A stretch of DNA of 41,062 nucleotides from Isosphaera sp. (GTDB lineage: Bacteria > Planctomycetota > Planctomycetia > Gemmatales > Gemmataceae). How positions within the stretch are numbered: the stretch's first letter is position 1; the number at the start of each line of letters is the position of its first letter. Where the stretch lies: the NCBI GenBank assembly GCA_013822345.1, contig PNKH01000074.1, positions 1 through 41,062 on the forward strand. Direction: 5' to 3'. This document shows positions 39,087 through 41,062 of the stretch, one piece after another. The notes under the pieces are model-generated. The model was not told the origin of the DNA and searched no databases. It was given only the letters and a program-made list of their open reading frames with translations. Made by a program: the position numbers and the translations under genes.

Positions 39087-40574
39087 TCACTTCTTCGGGG
39101 CGAGGGGGAGTCGGGTGGCGGGGACGCCCTCGACCAGTTCCGCCGACCGCTTCGGGTCGGCCTGGAGCCGCCTGAGCAGGGCCCGCATCTCCTCGATGCC
39201 GACGCGGGCGGCGAGGTCGGGCTTGCCGCCCGCGTCGACCTTCTCCATCGGGGTGATGATCAGCTCCTGGGTCCGCTGGACGAGTTCGGCGACCGGGGAC
39301 CCCGGGGCTTCGGTCAGCTTCGGGTTGTAGACGGCCGGGCGGGTGGCCTCGAACCGGGGGTCGAACAGCGGCCGCCAGTTGCGGACGGCGTCCCCGACCC
39401 GGGCCGCGTACCACCGCCACGGGAGGGACCGGTTGAGCGGGTCGACCCGCGGGGTGGCGAAGGTGACGAGCCCGGCGGCGACCGCCTCGGCGGCGGCGTG
39501 GTGGTTGTACCCCTTGAGCGGGACGTACGCGTTCTTGGCGGCCGCGGCCTCGACCATCGGGGCCATGTTGCACAGCCCGATCACCGCCTCCCCGCAGTCG
39601 GCCGGGGTGGGGACCAGGCCGGGGGCCGGGGCCAGGGCCGGGTCCGCGAGGCAGACCCGGGCGAGGGTGACGGCCGGGTAGAGCGGGGTCTGCCCGTCCG
39701 GGCCGGGGAGGGTGACGAACCGGACCTGGGCGAGGGCCCGGACGGCCTGCCGGCGGACGAACGCGGCGACCGCCACCTGGTCGGGGCCGGCGTCGGCGAC
39801 CTTCCCGCCGGGGAAGGCGACCAGGGCGTTCGGGTCGGTGACGCACTTGTCGACGGCCGCGACCAGGGCGCCGATCACCTTGTTCGCGTCGGCCCGGGCG
39901 ACGTCCTTGTTCGCGCCCCCCGCCCCCTTGCCGAACGGGACGGCGTGGCGGCGGGTGTTGTAGTCGCTGACGTCGTAGGCGGCGAGGAGGTTGGCGGCGG
40001 CCTGGAGGGCGTACTGCTTGATCTCGGTCGGGGTGTTCGGGTTGGTCAGCCACTCGGTGACGGTCGGCCAGTGGGCGGCGGCCCCGGACCGGCAGACGGC
40101 GGCGTGGACGCGGGCGGCGTTGACCCGGACGACCCGGTCCGGGTCGGTCTCGACGAGCTTCTTCAGGGGGGCGTCGAGGGCGACCCCGAGCTCGCGGATG
40201 TAGTCGGCCTTGTCGGCGGTCCACCGGGCGGCGTTGGCCGGGGTCGGGTCGGCGACGTACCGGTTGAGCTCGGCGATCGCCCCGTCGACGGTCAGGAAGA
40301 ACGCCCCGGGCGGGACCTTGCCCGGGTCGGCGGCGGCCTTGTGGACGAGGGGGTGGGCGACCCAGGCGGCGTAGTACTGGGCGAGGGCGGCCATCTGCTT
40401 GCGGGTCGTGTCCAACTCCTCCTTCGAGATGCCGCGGCCGTCGCGGGCGGCGGTGACGAAGTCGAGGTTGGGGCGGGTCGGGAGCGGGGGGTCTTGTGCG
40501 CCGGCCGGGGCGGGGCGGAGGGCGAACCCGGCGGCGAGGAGGAGTGTCCAGGAGGCGGGTCGGGAGGCGGTCAT
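39087..40574 (-). CDS. Secreted hypothetical protein with HEAT-like helical repeats
   Basis: A 495-residue protein of unknown function. The signal peptide covers about 1-25 (cut after APAGAQ). The body is almost entirely alpha-helical, with repeats such as VVRVNAARVHAAVCRSG, IKQYALQAAANLLAAY and FVRRQAVRALAQVRFV, typical of HEAT/ARM solenoids that bind proteins. It is followed 29 bp later by the DUF1570-like gene, and the two are probably one operon whose products could interact outside the cytoplasm; that is inference. I chose the ATG at 40574 because the signal peptide starts there. Confidence 0.78.
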   Translation of the reverse strand: MTASRPASWTLLLAAGFALRPAPAGAQDPPLPTRPNLDFVTAARDGRGISKEELDTTRKQMAALAQYYAAWVAHPLVHKAAADPGKVPPGAFFLTVDGAIAELNRYVADPTPANAARWTADKADYIRELGVALDAPLKKLVETDPDRVVRVNAARVHAAVCRSGAAAHWPTVTEWLTNPNTPTEIKQYALQAAANLLAAYDVSDYNTRRHAVPFGKGAGGANKDVARADANKVIGALVAAVDKCVTDPNALVAFPGGKVADAGPDQVAVAAFVRRQAVRALAQVRFVTLPGPDGQTPLYPAVTLARVCLADPALAPAPGLVPTPADCGEAVIGLCNMAPMVEAAAAKNAYVPLKGYNHHAAAEAVAAGLVTFATPRVDPLNRSLPWRWYAARVGDAVRNWRPLFDPRFEATRPAVYNPKLTEAPGSPVAELVQRTQELIITPMEKVDAGGKPDLAARVGIEEMRALLRRLQADPKRSAELVEGVPATRLPLAPKK

Positions 40575-40715
40575 CGGGTACCCCGGCGGGCGACGTGTGG
40601 TATGGGGTTCCAACGCGGTCCCCGGCCGGGCCGTTGGCGGGGCGACACGTTGAGGCTACCGGCCGTCGGGCGGGAGTTCAAGGGACGGCGTCCGGTCGGG
40701 GCGGGCGATCCGGCG

Positions 40716-40744
40716 TTGCCGGTGGGGCGGGGATCGGTTAGAAA
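40716..40744 (+). promoter_or_regulatory. Promoter of tRNA-Pro
   Basis: TTGCCG at 40716-40721, a 17-bp spacer and TAGAAA at 40739-40744. Transcription would start about 10 nt before the tRNA 5' end (40761). The hexamers are imperfect but the spacing is ideal. Confidence 0.5.
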
Positions 40745-40760
40745 GTGGGTGTCGGAAGTG

Positions 40761-40835
<75 letters not shown>

Positions 40836-40838
40836 CCT

Positions 40839-40874
40839 GACGAAGCCCTGGTTTCCCCAGGGCTTCGTCTGTTT
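40839..40874 (+). terminator. Intrinsic terminator of tRNA-Pro
   Basis: A perfect 13-bp stem, GACGAAGCCCTGG (40839-40851) with CCAGGGCTTCGTC (40857-40869), a 5-nt loop and the tail TGTTT. A standard rho-independent form directly after the tRNA. Confidence 0.85.
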
Positions 40875-41024
40875 ACCGCCCGAGCCGCCCCGACCCCGCT
40901 CGGTCGCACCGTCCCGCCACATCCGGAGGCCCGCCGGGCCAGATCACCGTTACCAACGTCACCAACCCCCTGCTCCGGGGAGTGGCCGGGTTGCCCGTCT
41001 CGGCAGAAACGATCCGCTCGGTGT
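40875..41024. other. Unassigned stretch
   Basis: About 150 bp with no supported gene. One plus-strand frame (ITVTNVTNPLLRG...) runs open into the palindrome and beyond the window edge, but without a recognisable start, ribosome site or family match. Confidence 0.4.
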
Positions 41025-41062
41025 GGGAGGGCGAGGCTCCCGCCGAGCCGGGGCCCCGGCTC
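41025..41062. repeat. Family-2 palindrome, copy C, cut by the window edge
   Basis: The 25-bp arm at 41025-41049 is identical to the left arm of copy A (4444-4468). The matching second arm would lie outside the window; the last bases (GGGGCCCCGGCTC) appear to be the beginning of the loop or of that arm. Confidence 0.85.

Overview
The window is chromosomal DNA of a very GC-rich bacterium, most likely a planctomycete close to Gemmata (family Gemmataceae). This rests on gene content and repeat style rather than a marker gene: tandem beta-propeller proteins, a leucine-rich-repeat lipoprotein, a sialate O-acetylesterase-like protein, an NPCBM-domain protein, a DUF1570-type protein, a four-helix-bundle (23S intervening-sequence type) protein, heavy use of TGA stops, and many short intergenic palindromes. 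I count 33 protein genes, one gene remnant and three tRNA genes. No rRNA, CRISPR array, transposase or phage module was seen.

Layout. 1-4031 (minus): M50 metalloprotease, MgtE magnesium channel, PanC, CYTH-domain protein. 4108-8067 (plus): Rieske ferredoxin, a small c-type cytochrome, a CPA2 cation/proton antiporter and a SAM methyltransferase. 8163-11245 (minus): sialate esterase, then a four-gene block with 4-nt overlaps (ATC-hydrolase-like, GNAT, and two small proteins resembling a toxin-antitoxin pair). 11315-16697 (minus): RND efflux pump and its adaptor plus a tautomerase, interrupted between adaptor and pump by a four-helix-bundle gene lying between inverted heptanucleotide arrays. 16833-20808: an S41-like protease with altered catalytic residues, an ABC-2 permease-like protein and an MpsC-like protein. 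20822-27234 (minus): two beta-propeller proteins, a secreted hypothetical protein and an FAD oxidoreductase. 27235-27739 is a gene-poor gap holding an apparent fragment of a restriction/methylase gene. 27740-31926: LRR lipoprotein and an acyl-CoA ligase. 32035-36368: tRNA-Arg, HNH protein, a small hypothetical protein, NPCBM protein, LpoB-like and COG3014-like lipoproteins. 36405-41062: a nested palindrome, tRNA-Leu, a DUF1570-like protein, a HEAT-like secreted protein and tRNA-Pro.

The most notable feature is the intergenic DNA. At least seven sequence families of long palindromes occupy the spaces between genes. Several overlap the last codon of the neighbouring gene, so the stop codon itself belongs to the palindrome. 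Two heptanucleotide tandem arrays behave in a similar way. The most element-like structure is the four-helix-bundle gene bracketed by inverted heptad arrays inside the efflux operon. Other points of interest are two probable pseudoenzymes (S41 and DUF1570), two genes with promoter -10 boxes placed as for leaderless transcripts, and the coupled toxin-antitoxin/acetyltransferase block. All functional names come from motif and family recognition by eye; no database search was possible.
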